DNA of 64,000 nt, taken from NCBI GenBank assembly GCA_047601145.1, contig JASGJW010000005.1, positions 186,001 to 250,000 of the forward strand. The letters run 5' to 3'. This DNA comes from UBA7672 sp047601145 (lineage in GTDB: Bacteria; Pseudomonadota; Alphaproteobacteria; Caulobacterales; Hyphomonadaceae). A program made the translations under genes and the position numbers. Positions 25,943-33,532 of this stretch are shown one piece after another (position 1 is the first letter of the stretch; the number at the start of each line of letters is the position of its first letter). The notes beneath the pieces are model-generated. The model did no database searches. It saw nothing but the letters and a program-made list of their open reading frames with translations, and had not been told where the DNA came from.

Positions 25943-26719
25943 ATGAAATCCGTTCTTGCCGCCGTTCTCGCTGCGGTCACGCTCAGCGCGTGCGAAACCG
26001 TGAATACCTGGCCGACGAAGGAGGAACTGGCGACCTTCGCGCCGGACTCCGGAAATTCCCTCGTCGTCCTGTCCGCCACCGACAATTTCGGCTGCGGCCG
26101 CACCAGCCTCGCCTTCCTGGACGTCGACACCAAGGCCCGGTTCGACCGCACCATCTCGACCGGCGAGCCCGCCGCCGCCGTCGTCAAACCCGGCAACTAC
26201 CATCTCTACTATGGCAACTGTTTCTCGGCCGTCGGCGACCTGCAGGGTATCATGTACTGGTTCGACAGCGTCGAAGTGAAGCCCAACGAGGTCGTCTATC
26301 TCGGCACGTTCAACATGGATGTGATCACCGTCACGTCCCAGGCCGGCATCCTCGACAACATTTTTACGCTCGGCCTCACCGCCATCACTGGCGCCGCCAG
26401 TCAGTATCCCGTCTACGAGATGCGCGATGAGACGGACAGGATCCGCACAAAGCTGCGCGAGCAATTCCCGCAATTCGCCGACGCCATGACCACGCGCCTC
26501 CCGCCGACTATCCTCTCGCGCGAGGACTTCGCCACCGCCTTCCGCAATGCCTACGCGCCCCGCCCGGACGGCTCGCGCCCCACCGACGAGGAGGCCCGCG
26601 GCCGCCTCGATGGCGAGATCGACAAGGCGATCGAAGCTTCCCTCGCCCGCTATCTCGCCGCCCATCCGGAGCGCACGAAAGACAACCCGCCCAAGCCGGC
26701 GGCGTCTCCTTCGCCCTGA
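25943..26719 (+). CDS. Hypothetical lipoprotein, 258 aa
   Basis: The N-terminus is a lipoprotein signal (VTLSAC, Cys17), followed by 'LVVLSATDNFGCGRTSLAFL', a beta-rich middle ('VVKPGNYHLYYGNCF', 'VEVKPNEVVYLGTFNMDVI') and a helical C-terminal region with a charged Pro-rich tail. The core resembles carboxypeptidase-regulatory or DUF2846-like exported domains ('V-x-P-G-x-Y' followed by 'G-E/N-V-V-Y-L'), but this is a weak pattern match. The next lipoprotein gene follows after 27 bases on the same strand. Probably faces the periplasm; function unknown. Confidence 0.65.
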   Translation: MKSVLAAVLAAVTLSACETVNTWPTKEELATFAPDSGNSLVVLSATDNFGCGRTSLAFLDVDTKARFDRTISTGEPAAAVVKPGNYHLYYGNCFSAVGDLQGIMYWFDSVEVKPNEVVYLGTFNMDVITVTSQAGILDNIFTLGLTAITGAASQYPVYEMRDETDRIRTKLREQFPQFADAMTTRLPPTILSREDFATAFRNAYAPRPDGSRPTDEEARGRLDGEIDKAIEASLARYLAAHPERTKDNPPKPAASPSP

Positions 26720-26746
26720 GCCACATCCACGAGGGAGGATTTCATC

Positions 26747-27190
26747 ATGCGCACGACACTCATCGCGGCCCTTGCGTTCGCAACTGCCGCCTGCTCGACC
26801 ACGCCTTACGTCCTGCCGCCCGGCAAGCCCGCGGCGCAGGTGATGATCAGCCGCGGCCAGATGGCCGGCAACCAGGACGCACATCTCTTCTATCGCTCGC
26901 AGGACTGGAGCGACCCGCACATCCTCGGCGAGGTCACGCCCTTCCAGTATGATGTGCGCCACGAGATCGAAGCAGAAGCCCCCGCTATCATCGCGACCGA
27001 CCTGATGACGCGCCAGGGTTCATGGAACGCCTTCTGCGCCTCGCACGTCAGCTTCACGCCAAAAGCCGGCCGCACCTACCGCGTTACCGCCGCCGGCTCC
27101 GGCGAAACCAACTGCGCCACCTCCGTCATCGATACGCAGACCAACGCCGCGCCGGAAGACTTGCGCCGGGTGGAGCCGCCGAAGCGATAG
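26747..27190 (+). CDS. Hypothetical lipoprotein, 147 aa
   Basis: A strong ribosome site (GGGAGGA) precedes the ATG. The signal ends in a lipobox (FATAAC, Cys16). The mature protein has two further cysteines ('NAFCASHVSF' and 'ETNCATSV') that could pair, and 'SFTPKAGRTYRVTAAG', a pattern also seen in small periplasmic beta-sandwich domains. It lies 27 bases after a longer lipoprotein gene and is probably co-transcribed with it. No family recognised. Confidence 0.65.
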   Translation: MRTTLIAALAFATAACSTTPYVLPPGKPAAQVMISRGQMAGNQDAHLFYRSQDWSDPHILGEVTPFQYDVRHEIEAEAPAIIATDLMTRQGSWNAFCASHVSFTPKAGRTYRVTAAGSGETNCATSVIDTQTNAAPEDLRRVEPPKR

Positions 27191-27224
27191 CAGAGGGCGC
27201 CAATTCACCGCGCTGATTCGGACC

Positions 27225-27476
27225 ATGGATGCGCACCGCGCCCTCGCGGGGTGGATCGCGGCGCCGCGGCGCGCAATCTCCCTGCATGACAACCATGCGC
27301 AGCGCGCAGCCCAGGCGCTCGCGCACATCATGGCGTGCAACGAGACGGCGAACGAACCGCGCGTCTGCGTCGTGGGTAATTGGAAGTTCCACCCTTGGCG
27401 CGATTGCCCGGCCGCGCACAACGCCGATCGCGGCCTGCGGGTCACAGCACTCTCCCTGCGTCGGCTGTTCGACTGA
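27225..27476 (+). CDS. Possible small hypothetical protein, 83 aa
   Basis: The frame has third-position GC as high as confirmed genes over its whole length, which supports coding, but the ribosome site is weak and overlapping frames are also open. The product has 'HNAQRAAQALAHIMACNE'-like helical character (residues about 22-42) followed by 'RVCVVGNWKFHPWRDCPAAH', with three cysteines and two His that could bind metal. I recognise no family. The following 190 bases up to the VOC gene hold only a promoter. Confidence 0.4.
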   Translation: MDAHRALAGWIAAPRRAISLHDNHAQRAAQALAHIMACNETANEPRVCVVGNWKFHPWRDCPAAHNADRGLRVTALSLRRLFD

Positions 27477-27605
27477 ATACCGGGCCACGAAATGCCAGAG
27501 CTCGAAGCGCACCCCGGCTAGCCTATCCGGAATTCCGCTCGCCCTGTCTTCTTGCCCTGCGGCCTATTCGCCGCGGGAATGCGAACCTGCGCCCGCCGCG
27601 CGGTC

Positions 27606-27634
27606 TTGACGAATTAGTTGCACGAATGTAGAAA
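27606..27634 (+). promoter_or_regulatory. Promoter of the VOC-YjbR-ArsR-SRPBCC operon
   Basis: TTGACG (27606-27611), a 17-base spacer and TAGAAA (27629-27634) lie about 35 bases before the first ATG. The surrounding DNA is locally AT-rich. The ArsR-type protein encoded in the operon is the obvious candidate regulator, although I see no clean palindrome. Confidence 0.5.
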
Positions 27635-27667
27635 TATTTCCATCGGACGCAACAAAAGACGCTCCCC

Positions 27668-28126
27668 ATGGCTAACCACCCTTCGATCTCCTCCTCGCTG
27701 TTCTACCAGAACCCCAAGGCCGCCATCGAATTCCTGCGCAACGCCTTTGGATTCGAGCTGACATTCCTTCTGGAGGACGAGAACGGCAATCTCGCTCACA
27801 GCCAGATGAGCTGGGGCGACGGCATGATCATGGTCGGCACGGAATGGAGCGACAATCACAAGTCGCCGAAGTCGATCGGCGGAAAATGCACGCAGACCTG
27901 CCATCTGCAGATGAACGAAGGCATCGACGCGCATTGCGAAACGGCGCGAAAAGCCGGCGCCGAAATCATCCAGGAACCCGAAACCCAGTTCTACGGCGAT
28001 CGCACATATCGAGCCCGCGATCCGGAAGGCCATATCTGGACGTTCTCTCAGACGGTAAAGGAGATGTCCCCCGATGAATGGGACAAGGCCTCAGGTCTGA
28101 AAACGAAAGTGAACCGCGGATCATGA
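27668..28126 (+). CDS. VOC-superfamily (glyoxalase-like) protein
   Basis: The gene encodes 152 residues with the paired beta-alpha-beta-beta-beta layout of vicinal oxygen chelate proteins. It opens 'PSISSSLFYQNPKAAIEFL' with 'NAFGFEL', has a middle 'AHSQMSWGDGMIMVG', and the C-terminal 'DRTYRARDPEGHIWTFSQ', where Asp-Pro-x-Gly-His is typical of the fold. It is close to PhnB/bleomycin-resistance-like members. The substrate is unknown. It is the first gene of a four-gene operon in which every junction is an ATGA overlap. Confidence 0.85.
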   Translation: MANHPSISSSLFYQNPKAAIEFLRNAFGFELTFLLEDENGNLAHSQMSWGDGMIMVGTEWSDNHKSPKSIGGKCTQTCHLQMNEGIDAHCETARKAGAEIIQEPETQFYGDRTYRARDPEGHIWTFSQTVKEMSPDEWDKASGLKTKVNRGS

Positions 28127-28458
28127 CGCCGTCAGCATTCGGCAAGCTCGCCCTGTCGATGCCGGAAGCCGAAGCATCATCGCATTTCGATGTCCCGGAT
28201 TATCGTGTCGGCGACAAGATTTTTGCAACGGCAGGAAGGATGGACGGCAAGGCGGTCCTGAAACTCACGCTGGATCAGCAGCAGATCCTCTGCGAAGCCG
28301 AACCCGACATGTTTCACCCCGTCGAAAGCGCATGGGGCAGGAAGGGCTGGACGAATTTGGTCCTCGCAAAAGCTGATGTGAAAACCGCAAGAAGCGCACT
28401 CTGGATGGCTTGGAAAAACGTCGCGCCGAAGAAACTCCTGAAGGCGCACGTCGAATGA
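28123..28458 (+). CDS. MmcQ/YjbR-family DNA-binding-like protein
   Basis: A 111-residue protein whose ATG overlaps the upstream stop. The body matches the YjbR fold: 'LALSMPEAEASSHFDVPDYRV', then 'DKIFATAGRMDGKAVLKLTL', and 'WGRKGWTNLVLAKADV' followed by a terminal helix. The family has a CyaY-like double-wing fold and is annotated as DNA-binding without firm proof. It sits between VOC and ArsR genes, a neighbourhood seen often in proteobacteria. Function not established. Confidence 0.85.
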   Translation: MTPSAFGKLALSMPEAEASSHFDVPDYRVGDKIFATAGRMDGKAVLKLTLDQQQILCEAEPDMFHPVESAWGRKGWTNLVLAKADVKTARSALWMAWKNVAPKKLLKAHVE

Positions 28459-28799
28459 GCGCCCGGAAGAAACCCGAAATCGATGAATTGTTATCCGCGT
28501 TGGCCGACCCGGCAAGGCGAAGAACGATCGAACTCCTCGGCCAGTCGCCAAAACGCGCTGGTGAACTTGCCGACCTGCTAGGTTTGCCAGCGCCAGCGAT
28601 GAGCCGCCATCTCAAGGCGCTGAAAGCATCAGGCCTCGTCGCCGAAACTCATCCCGAATTCGATGCGCGTGTAAGGGTGTATACACTCAACCCATCGCGC
28701 CTCACCGAGCTGAAGGACTGGCTAGCCAAGGCCGAAGCAGGCTGGACCACGCAACTGGCTGCGTTCGCCCGGCACGTCGAGAAGCGGAAGGCGCGATGA
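28455..28799 (+). CDS. ArsR-family (SdpR-like) transcriptional regulator
   Basis: A 114-residue winged helix protein. 'ELLSALADPARRRTIELLG' begins the domain, 'RAGELADLLGLPAPAMSRHLKALKASGLV' spans the recognition helix, and the wing is 'ARVRVYTLNPSRL'. No metal-binding cysteines are visible, which fits the SdpR-like branch that is usually linked to SRPBCC partners, as here. Start and stop are both in ATGA overlaps. It probably represses its own operon. Confidence 0.9.
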   Translation: MSARKKPEIDELLSALADPARRRTIELLGQSPKRAGELADLLGLPAPAMSRHLKALKASGLVAETHPEFDARVRVYTLNPSRLTELKDWLAKAEAGWTTQLAAFARHVEKRKAR

Positions 28800-29278
28800 C
28801 ATCCCGTGTCCTCGTCTCGATCCGTGTTCCATGTTCACCGATCCAGGCGTTCGAGATATTCACGACCGAGATCGGCGACTGGTGGGCGGACAGCGAACTG
28901 TTCCGCCTCACCCCCCGCAGCCCCGGCAAGCTCGCTTTCGAGCCTCCAGCCGGAAACGCCGCAGGCCGGCTGGTCGAGCAGTTGCCGAATGGAAAAGCAT
29001 TCGAGGTCGGTCCCGTCCGTGTCTGGTCGCCGGGTGAGCGGCTGGTGGTGGGCTGGCGCCACGCCAATTTCGGGCCGGATCACGCCACCGAAGTGGAAGT
29101 CCGGTTCGAGCCTGTAGGCGCGGATACTCGCGTCACCGTCGAACACCGCGGCTGGGACAGTGTCCCCCAGCAGCATCTCGCCCGCCATGGTTTCCCGCTA
29201 ACGCTGACCAACCAGCGTCAGGGCGAACAGTGGCGCAACGGCCTTGAAAGGCTGAAAGCCCGGCTCAAGATTGACTGA
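28796..29278 (+). CDS. SRPBCC (AHSA1-like) domain protein
   Basis: The protein has 160 residues with the START/Bet v 1-like order of the AHSA1 branch: 'VSIRVPCSPIQAFEIFTTEIGDWW' at the N-terminus, 'VGPVRVWSPGERLVVGWRH' in the middle, and 'TEVEVRFEPVGADTRVTVEHRGWD' followed by the long C-terminal helix. These proteins bind small hydrophobic ligands. The partner ArsR gene overlaps it by four bases, so ligand-dependent regulation is a reasonable inference. Cytosolic, no signal peptide. Confidence 0.85.
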   Translation: MTSRVLVSIRVPCSPIQAFEIFTTEIGDWWADSELFRLTPRSPGKLAFEPPAGNAAGRLVEQLPNGKAFEVGPVRVWSPGERLVVGWRHANFGPDHATEVEVRFEPVGADTRVTVEHRGWDSVPQQHLARHGFPLTLTNQRQGEQWRNGLERLKARLKID

Positions 29279-29325
29279 CCTCGCCCCGCCAGCGTATCCG
29301 CGCTGGTCCCCTGGACGGAGACGAC

Positions 29326-30723
29326 ATGGCCGCCGCATCTGCATCGCCCGCCTCCCCCGGATCAAGCCGGCTGGGGAAGAATGCGTTCTTCTTCATCATC
29401 GTGACGGTGTTCATCGACATGATGGCCTTCGCCGTCATCATGCCGTCGATGCCGTACCTGATGGCCGAGCTGCTGAACGGCAAGGACGCCCTGCTGGATG
29501 CGAAGGCGTTGGCCGCCGCCGGCAACAAGCTGCCGCTGGAAGCAATGCTCTCGAACGCCGCGCCGTGGGGCGGCTACATCACTACTGTCTATGCAATCAT
29601 GAACTTCCTGTCCTCGCCGATCCTCGGCGGCCTGTCGGACAGGTTCGGCCGCCGCCCGGTGCTGTTGCTGTCGATCGGCACGCTGGCGATCGACTTCGTG
29701 ATCATGGGCCTTGCGCACGCCGTGTGGCTCTTGTTCCTCGGCCGCGTGCTGTCGGGGATCTCCGGCGCCACCCACTCGACCGCCGCCGCCTATATCGCGG
29801 ACGTTACCGAACCAAAGGATCGCGGTCGCGCGTTCGGCATGCTGGGTGCAGCGTTCGGCCTCGGCTTTATTCTTGGACCGGCCATCGGCGGCTTCCTTGG
29901 CCAGTTCGATCCACGCTATCCGTTCTTCGCCTCGGCCGCGCTCGCCTTTATCAACTTCTGTTACGGCATGTTCGTTCTGCCGGAATCGCTGGACCAGGAG
30001 CATCGCCGCCGCTTCGACTGGAAACGCGCCAACGCGTTTGGCACCTTCAAGCACCTGATCCATGTGCCGTACCTCGCCTGGTTCATGCTGGCGCTCGGCC
30101 TCTTCAACTTCGCGCACTGGGTCTATCCCGCGACGTTCAACTACTTCGCCGGCGTGCGTTATGGCTGGACGGAGGGCATGATCGGCATCGCACTGGTCGC
30201 GGTCGGAATTGGTTCGGCCATTGTGCAGGGCGGACTTACGGGTCCCGTCATCAAGAAGTTTGGTCCGACCCGGACGGCCACTTTCGGCTTCGTGATCTGC
30301 GCCATCACTTTTGCCGCCTACGCCGCCGCGACCCAGTGGTGGATGGTGTTCGTGATCATTCCGTTCGGCGCACTGGCCGGCGTGCTCGGCCCATCGATGA
30401 ATCAGATCATGTCGGCGCGCACGCCGAAGAACGCGCAAGGCGAGCTGCAGGGCGCCATCGCCAGCGTCCAGTCGCTGGCCAACATGTTTGCCCCGCTGGC
30501 CCTGACGCAGACCTTTCACTACTTCACCTCGCCCGCGGCTCCGTTCTTCTTCCCAGGCGCGGCGTTTGCGCTGGCTGCGGTGATCTGCGCCATCTCGCTC
30601 CTGCCGCTCATGCGCGGCTTCGCCAAGGCGCCGAAGATCGAAGCGCAACCGCCGGATCCTGCCGGCGAGGACGTTGAAGAAAAGCCCGCAGCGCCTCCGG
30701 AAGGCGCCACCCAGACCGCATGA
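29326..30723 (+). CDS. MFS transporter (TCR/Tet-like, 12 helices)
   Basis: A 465-residue polytopic protein. The loop after helix 2 carries 'GGLSDRFGRRPVLLLSIG', the signature of drug:H+ antiporters, and helix 5 holds 'GAAFGLGFILGPAIGGFLGQF', the antiporter motif C. About twelve membrane segments can be drawn, with an insert between helices 1 and 2 and a Pro/Glu-rich tail. The closest type is TetA-like exporters of tetracycline or related compounds, but the substrate cannot be inferred. The stop overlaps gmhB by four bases. Confidence 0.85.
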   Translation: MAAASASPASPGSSRLGKNAFFFIIVTVFIDMMAFAVIMPSMPYLMAELLNGKDALLDAKALAAAGNKLPLEAMLSNAAPWGGYITTVYAIMNFLSSPILGGLSDRFGRRPVLLLSIGTLAIDFVIMGLAHAVWLLFLGRVLSGISGATHSTAAAYIADVTEPKDRGRAFGMLGAAFGLGFILGPAIGGFLGQFDPRYPFFASAALAFINFCYGMFVLPESLDQEHRRRFDWKRANAFGTFKHLIHVPYLAWFMLALGLFNFAHWVYPATFNYFAGVRYGWTEGMIGIALVAVGIGSAIVQGGLTGPVIKKFGPTRTATFGFVICAITFAAYAAATQWWMVFVIIPFGALAGVLGPSMNQIMSARTPKNAQGELQGAIASVQSLANMFAPLALTQTFHYFTSPAAPFFFPGAAFALAAVICAISLLPLMRGFAKAPKIEAQPPDPAGEDVEEKPAAPPEGATQTA

Positions 30724-31250
30724 CCAAGCCGGCGCCCCGCCCCGCCCTGTTCCTCGACCGCGATGGTGTGATCAACATCGATCGCAACTACATCTATCGC
30801 ATCGAGGATTTCGAGTGGGTCGAAGGCGCAGCCGACGTCATCAAGCGCTTCAACGACAAGGGCTGGTGGGTGTTCGTCGTCACCAACCAGTCAGGCATTG
30901 CGCGCGGCTACTACACCGAGGAACAGATGCAGGTTCTGCATGACTGGCTCGGCGTTGAGCTGGTGAAGCGCAGCGCACACATCGACCGCATCTATCACTG
31001 CCCGTTCCACGAGGACGGCACGATCCCGCACTACACAAAGGACAGCTACGACCGGAAACCCAAACCCGGCATGCTGATCCGCGCGATGACGGACTTCCCC
31101 GTCATCAAGGAGCAGTCCTTCCTCATCGGAGACAAACAGGCGGATCTCGACGCGGCGAAAGCCGCAGGCGTGCGCGGCTTCCTGTTCTCCGGCGGCGATC
31201 TCTCGCAGTTCGCGGACTGGGCCCTCGCTGACATGGGCGAGACGCGCTGA
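30720..31250 (+). CDS. gmhB: D-glycero-D-manno-heptose-1,7-bisphosphate 7-phosphatase
   Basis: A 176-residue HAD-superfamily phosphatase (class IIIA). Motif I 'LFLDRDGVIN' puts the nucleophile Asp13 and acid Asp15, motif II is 'VVTNQSGIARG', and 'DRKPKPGML' followed by 'FLIGDKQADLDAAKAAG' forms motifs III and IV. The enzyme makes heptose for lipopolysaccharide core. The zinc site of the E. coli enzyme (Cys-x-His ... Cys-x-Cys) is only partly kept, with C94 and H97 but no Cys pair later. Linked to the MFS gene by an ATGA overlap. Confidence 0.85.
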   Translation: MTKPAPRPALFLDRDGVINIDRNYIYRIEDFEWVEGAADVIKRFNDKGWWVFVVTNQSGIARGYYTEEQMQVLHDWLGVELVKRSAHIDRIYHCPFHEDGTIPHYTKDSYDRKPKPGMLIRAMTDFPVIKEQSFLIGDKQADLDAAKAAGVRGFLFSGGDLSQFADWALADMGETR

Positions 31251-32162
31251 TCAGCCCGGCGGTGTCGCCGGCGGCGTGGCAGGCGCGACCGGAGGCGTCG
31301 GAGCCGGAGCGGGGTTCTGCGCAGGCGCTGCAGGCTGTGCCTGCGGGACCGTCGCCGGAGCAGTCGCTTTCGGCGCCGCAGGCGCTGCGGCGGGCGGCGT
31401 TGCAGCAGCAGCCGGCGCCTTGTAGTCCACCGCGCCCTCAGGCGTCTGCACCGGCGCGGTCACCGCCTCGCAGCTCATCGGACCGCCTGGGACTTCCTGC
31501 GACTGCAGATCCATCGCGATCTTGTTCTGCGGATTTGGCTTGAGCTCGAACGCGTCCTGGCTGGCGTAGATGTCGTAGATCGCGCCATCGGCCATCAGCT
31601 GACCGGAATCGGAGGTATGCGAGAAGTCGGCGAGGTTGAGCAGTTTCCAGCTCGTGCCGAGGCAGCCAAAGAAGTCGCCGGTCTTGCATTCGTCGGTCGT
31701 TTCGCGGCGCGGCGTGAACTTGTTGGTGCAGTTCGCATCGACATAGGTGCCGTAGACCTCGTTCACCTTGAACAGCGAGTCCATGCCGATGACGTTGGCC
31801 CACGGCTTGAACTTCACCATCGGGCCGGAGATGTGCACGCGTTCCCCGGTGATCTGGTAGTCGACAGGCTGGCCGCGAAGCTTGCCGTCGTCGGCAAGAT
31901 CGATCGACGCCGTGAAATTGTGATCGCTCACCTTCTTCAGCACGACCTGGCCGGCGAGGCGTTCCTTCGAGAGCTGCGCATAGGTCTGCAGGTTGAGACC
32001 GATCAGGCCGACGATCATTGCGCCCGCGAGCGTGAGCCCTCCGAACAGCACGCGCATCAGGCCGGAGCCCAGCTTTGCCTTGAAGACTTTCGCGACCCCC
32101 GCGACCAGCATCAGAATCCCGACAAGACCCACGAACGCTGGAATCAGCCACCAGATCGACAT
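31251..32162 (-). CDS. Membrane protein with Ala/Pro-rich C-terminal tail
   Basis: The gene encodes 303 residues with two N-terminal membrane segments ('LIPAFVGLVGILMLVAGVA' and 'VLFGGLTLAGAMIVGLIGLN'), a globular domain from about 60 to 220 containing cysteines in 'DANCTNKF', 'TDECKTGDFFGCLGTSW' and 'GPMSCEAV', and a tail of about 75 residues made of Ala, Pro and Thr. The tail resembles wall- or periplasm-spanning linkers. It converges directly on gmhB with no gap. No known domain recognised, though the middle is well conserved in appearance. Confidence 0.65.
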   Translation of the reverse strand: MSIWWLIPAFVGLVGILMLVAGVAKVFKAKLGSGLMRVLFGGLTLAGAMIVGLIGLNLQTYAQLSKERLAGQVVLKKVSDHNFTASIDLADDGKLRGQPVDYQITGERVHISGPMVKFKPWANVIGMDSLFKVNEVYGTYVDANCTNKFTPRRETTDECKTGDFFGCLGTSWKLLNLADFSHTSDSGQLMADGAIYDIYASQDAFELKPNPQNKIAMDLQSQEVPGGPMSCEAVTAPVQTPEGAVDYKAPAAAATPPAAAPAAPKATAPATVPQAQPAAPAQNPAPAPTPPVAPATPPATPPG

Positions 32163-32291
32163 GCTCTACGACCCTTCACCCGACTCATGGGCTACGCCTT
32201 CTCCGGGCGTGTGTTCCCACATCCAGTGCGGTGTTTACCAAATGACAGGGGAGCCGCCTACCCGCTGAAAGCGGGCGGAAAATGCGCAATT

Positions 32292-33023
32292 CTAGAAAAC
32301 GCGCGGGCGGTCCTTGCGCTCGAGGTGCAGGCCGCACTCTTCCTTCTTGAAGCCGACCCAGCGGCCTGACCGAACGTCATTCGGGTCCGTGGGACGCACG
32401 GTGCAAGGCCAGCAGCCGATCGAGGGATAGCCATCGGCGACAAGCGGGTGGTGCGGGAGATTTCTCTCCTTGAAGTAATCTTCGACGTGCTCGTGGGTCC
32501 AGTCCGCAAGCGGATTGATCTTGAAGCGGCCTTCCGAGAATTCGACGACGGCCAGGTTCGCCCTGCCCCCGCCATGGAAGCGCTTGCGGCCGGTGATCCA
32601 CGCCTCAAAGCCTTCGAGCGCAGGCGCGAGCGGGCGCACCTTGCGAACTTCGCAGCACGCGTCGGGATCGGTCTTGTTGAGCACGCCCTTCGGATCGACG
32701 GCCTTGATCTCGGCGGCGTCGCCCTTGTGCGTGCGGATGTCGGAGAGCTTCAGGAAATCGCGGAGCGTGTCGCGATACTGAAGCGTCTGATGGAAGTGCA
32801 TTCCGGTGTCGATGAAGACGATAGGCATGCCGGGATCAACCTCGGCGATGAGACCCAGCATCGCCGCGCTCTCGGCGCCGAAGGACGAGACGTAGGTGAT
32901 CCTGCGGCCGAACTCGCGGACCGCAACAGCAATGATCTCCTGCGCAGACTTCCCGCGTAGCTCGGCGTTCAGCCGCTCGACCTTCTGTTCGGGCGTTTCG
33001 ATGGCGGACACAGGGACGTTCAT
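32292..33023 (-). CDS. cysH: Adenylyl/phosphoadenylyl-sulfate reductase
   Basis: The protein has 243 residues. The PP-loop-type start 'ITYVSSFGAESAAMLGLIAE' and 'VFIDTGMHFHQTL' bind the nucleotide. Cysteine pairs CC (123-124) and C-x-x-C (204, 207) are the [4Fe-4S] ligands that mark the APS-reducing type, while 'EECGLH' (Cys230) carries the catalytic thiol. It reduces APS (or PAPS) to sulfite with thioredoxin-type electrons. Last gene of the operon cysG-DUF2849-GST-cysI-DUF934-cysH. Starts in an ATGA overlap with DUF934. No ATP sulfurylase gene is in the window. Confidence 0.93.
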   Translation of the reverse strand: MNVPVSAIETPEQKVERLNAELRGKSAQEIIAVAVREFGRRITYVSSFGAESAAMLGLIAEVDPGMPIVFIDTGMHFHQTLQYRDTLRDFLKLSDIRTHKGDAAEIKAVDPKGVLNKTDPDACCEVRKVRPLAPALEGFEAWITGRKRFHGGGRANLAVVEFSEGRFKINPLADWTHEHVEDYFKERNLPHHPLVADGYPSIGCWPCTVRPTDPNDVRSGRWVGFKKEECGLHLERKDRPRVF

Positions 33024-33532
33024 TCGGCGGCCTTTTCTTCGCGCTTCTTCTGGCGCTTCAGGAAAATGGTGTCGGAGGTGTCCGAGGCCGACTGGTAGAA
33101 TTCTGAAAACTCATGCGCGGAAAATTCGTAGACGCCTTCGGCGTTCGGCTCTTCGATCTGGATCGCATCGAAGCCGGAGCGGATCATCAGACGCAGCTGA
33201 TCGCGCAGGACCTGTCCTGTTGCGCGGATCTCGCCCTTGTAACCATGACGGCGGCGCAGGAGCTGGGACTGTGAGAAGGCGCGGCCGTCCGTGTATTTCG
33301 GGAATTGCAGTTCAACCAGGTGGAGCTGGTCGAGGAAGGGAACGAGCAGCGCCGGATCGTCCGTGTTCGCCAGGCGCACGCCGATCGAGCGGTTGCGCGC
33401 CAGCAGCTGGTCATGCTCGGACAGGAAGCGGCCAAGCGAGACAATGATGCAGCCGCCGGGCGAAAGCTCGTGGCCATCCTCGACGAACGCCCAGACGTCG
33501 TCGACGACCTTGCCGTCCCTAAGCAGAGGCAT
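33020..33532 (-). CDS. DUF934 protein of sulfite reduction operon
   Basis: A 170-residue protein matching DUF934: 'LVPFLDQLHLVELQFPKYTDGRAFSQSQLLRRRHGYKGEIRA'-like features are seen as 'LVELQFPKYTDGR', then 'LLRRRHGYKGEIRATGQVL', and 'MIRSGFDAIQ'. The family is nearly always found beside nitrite/sulfite reductase genes in alpha- and betaproteobacteria and is thought to assist that pathway, but the role is not proven. It overlaps cysI by 14 bases and cysH by four. The C-terminus is rich in Lys and Glu. Confidence 0.85.
   Translation of the reverse strand: MPLLRDGKVVDDVWAFVEDGHELSPGGCIIVSLGRFLSEHDQLLARNRSIGVRLANTDDPALLVPFLDQLHLVELQFPKYTDGRAFSQSQLLRRRHGYKGEIRATGQVLRDQLRLMIRSGFDAIQIEEPNAEGVYEFSAHEFSEFYQSASDTSDTIFLKRQKKREEKAAE

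Noticed and set aside
25219..26430. 403-codon open frame crossing SRAP and the lipoprotein gene
   Set aside because: Out of frame with both well-supported genes; Arg-rich translation with no domain.
29271..30677. Open frame of more than 450 codons overlapping the MFS transporter
   Set aside because: It is the shifted frame of the transporter gene; the translation is rich in Arg and His without any domain, while the other frame shows twelve helices and MFS motifs.
32256..32280. CCCGC/GCGGG hairpin downstream of cysH as a terminator
   Set aside because: Only five paired bases with no T run on the cysH side; too weak to call.
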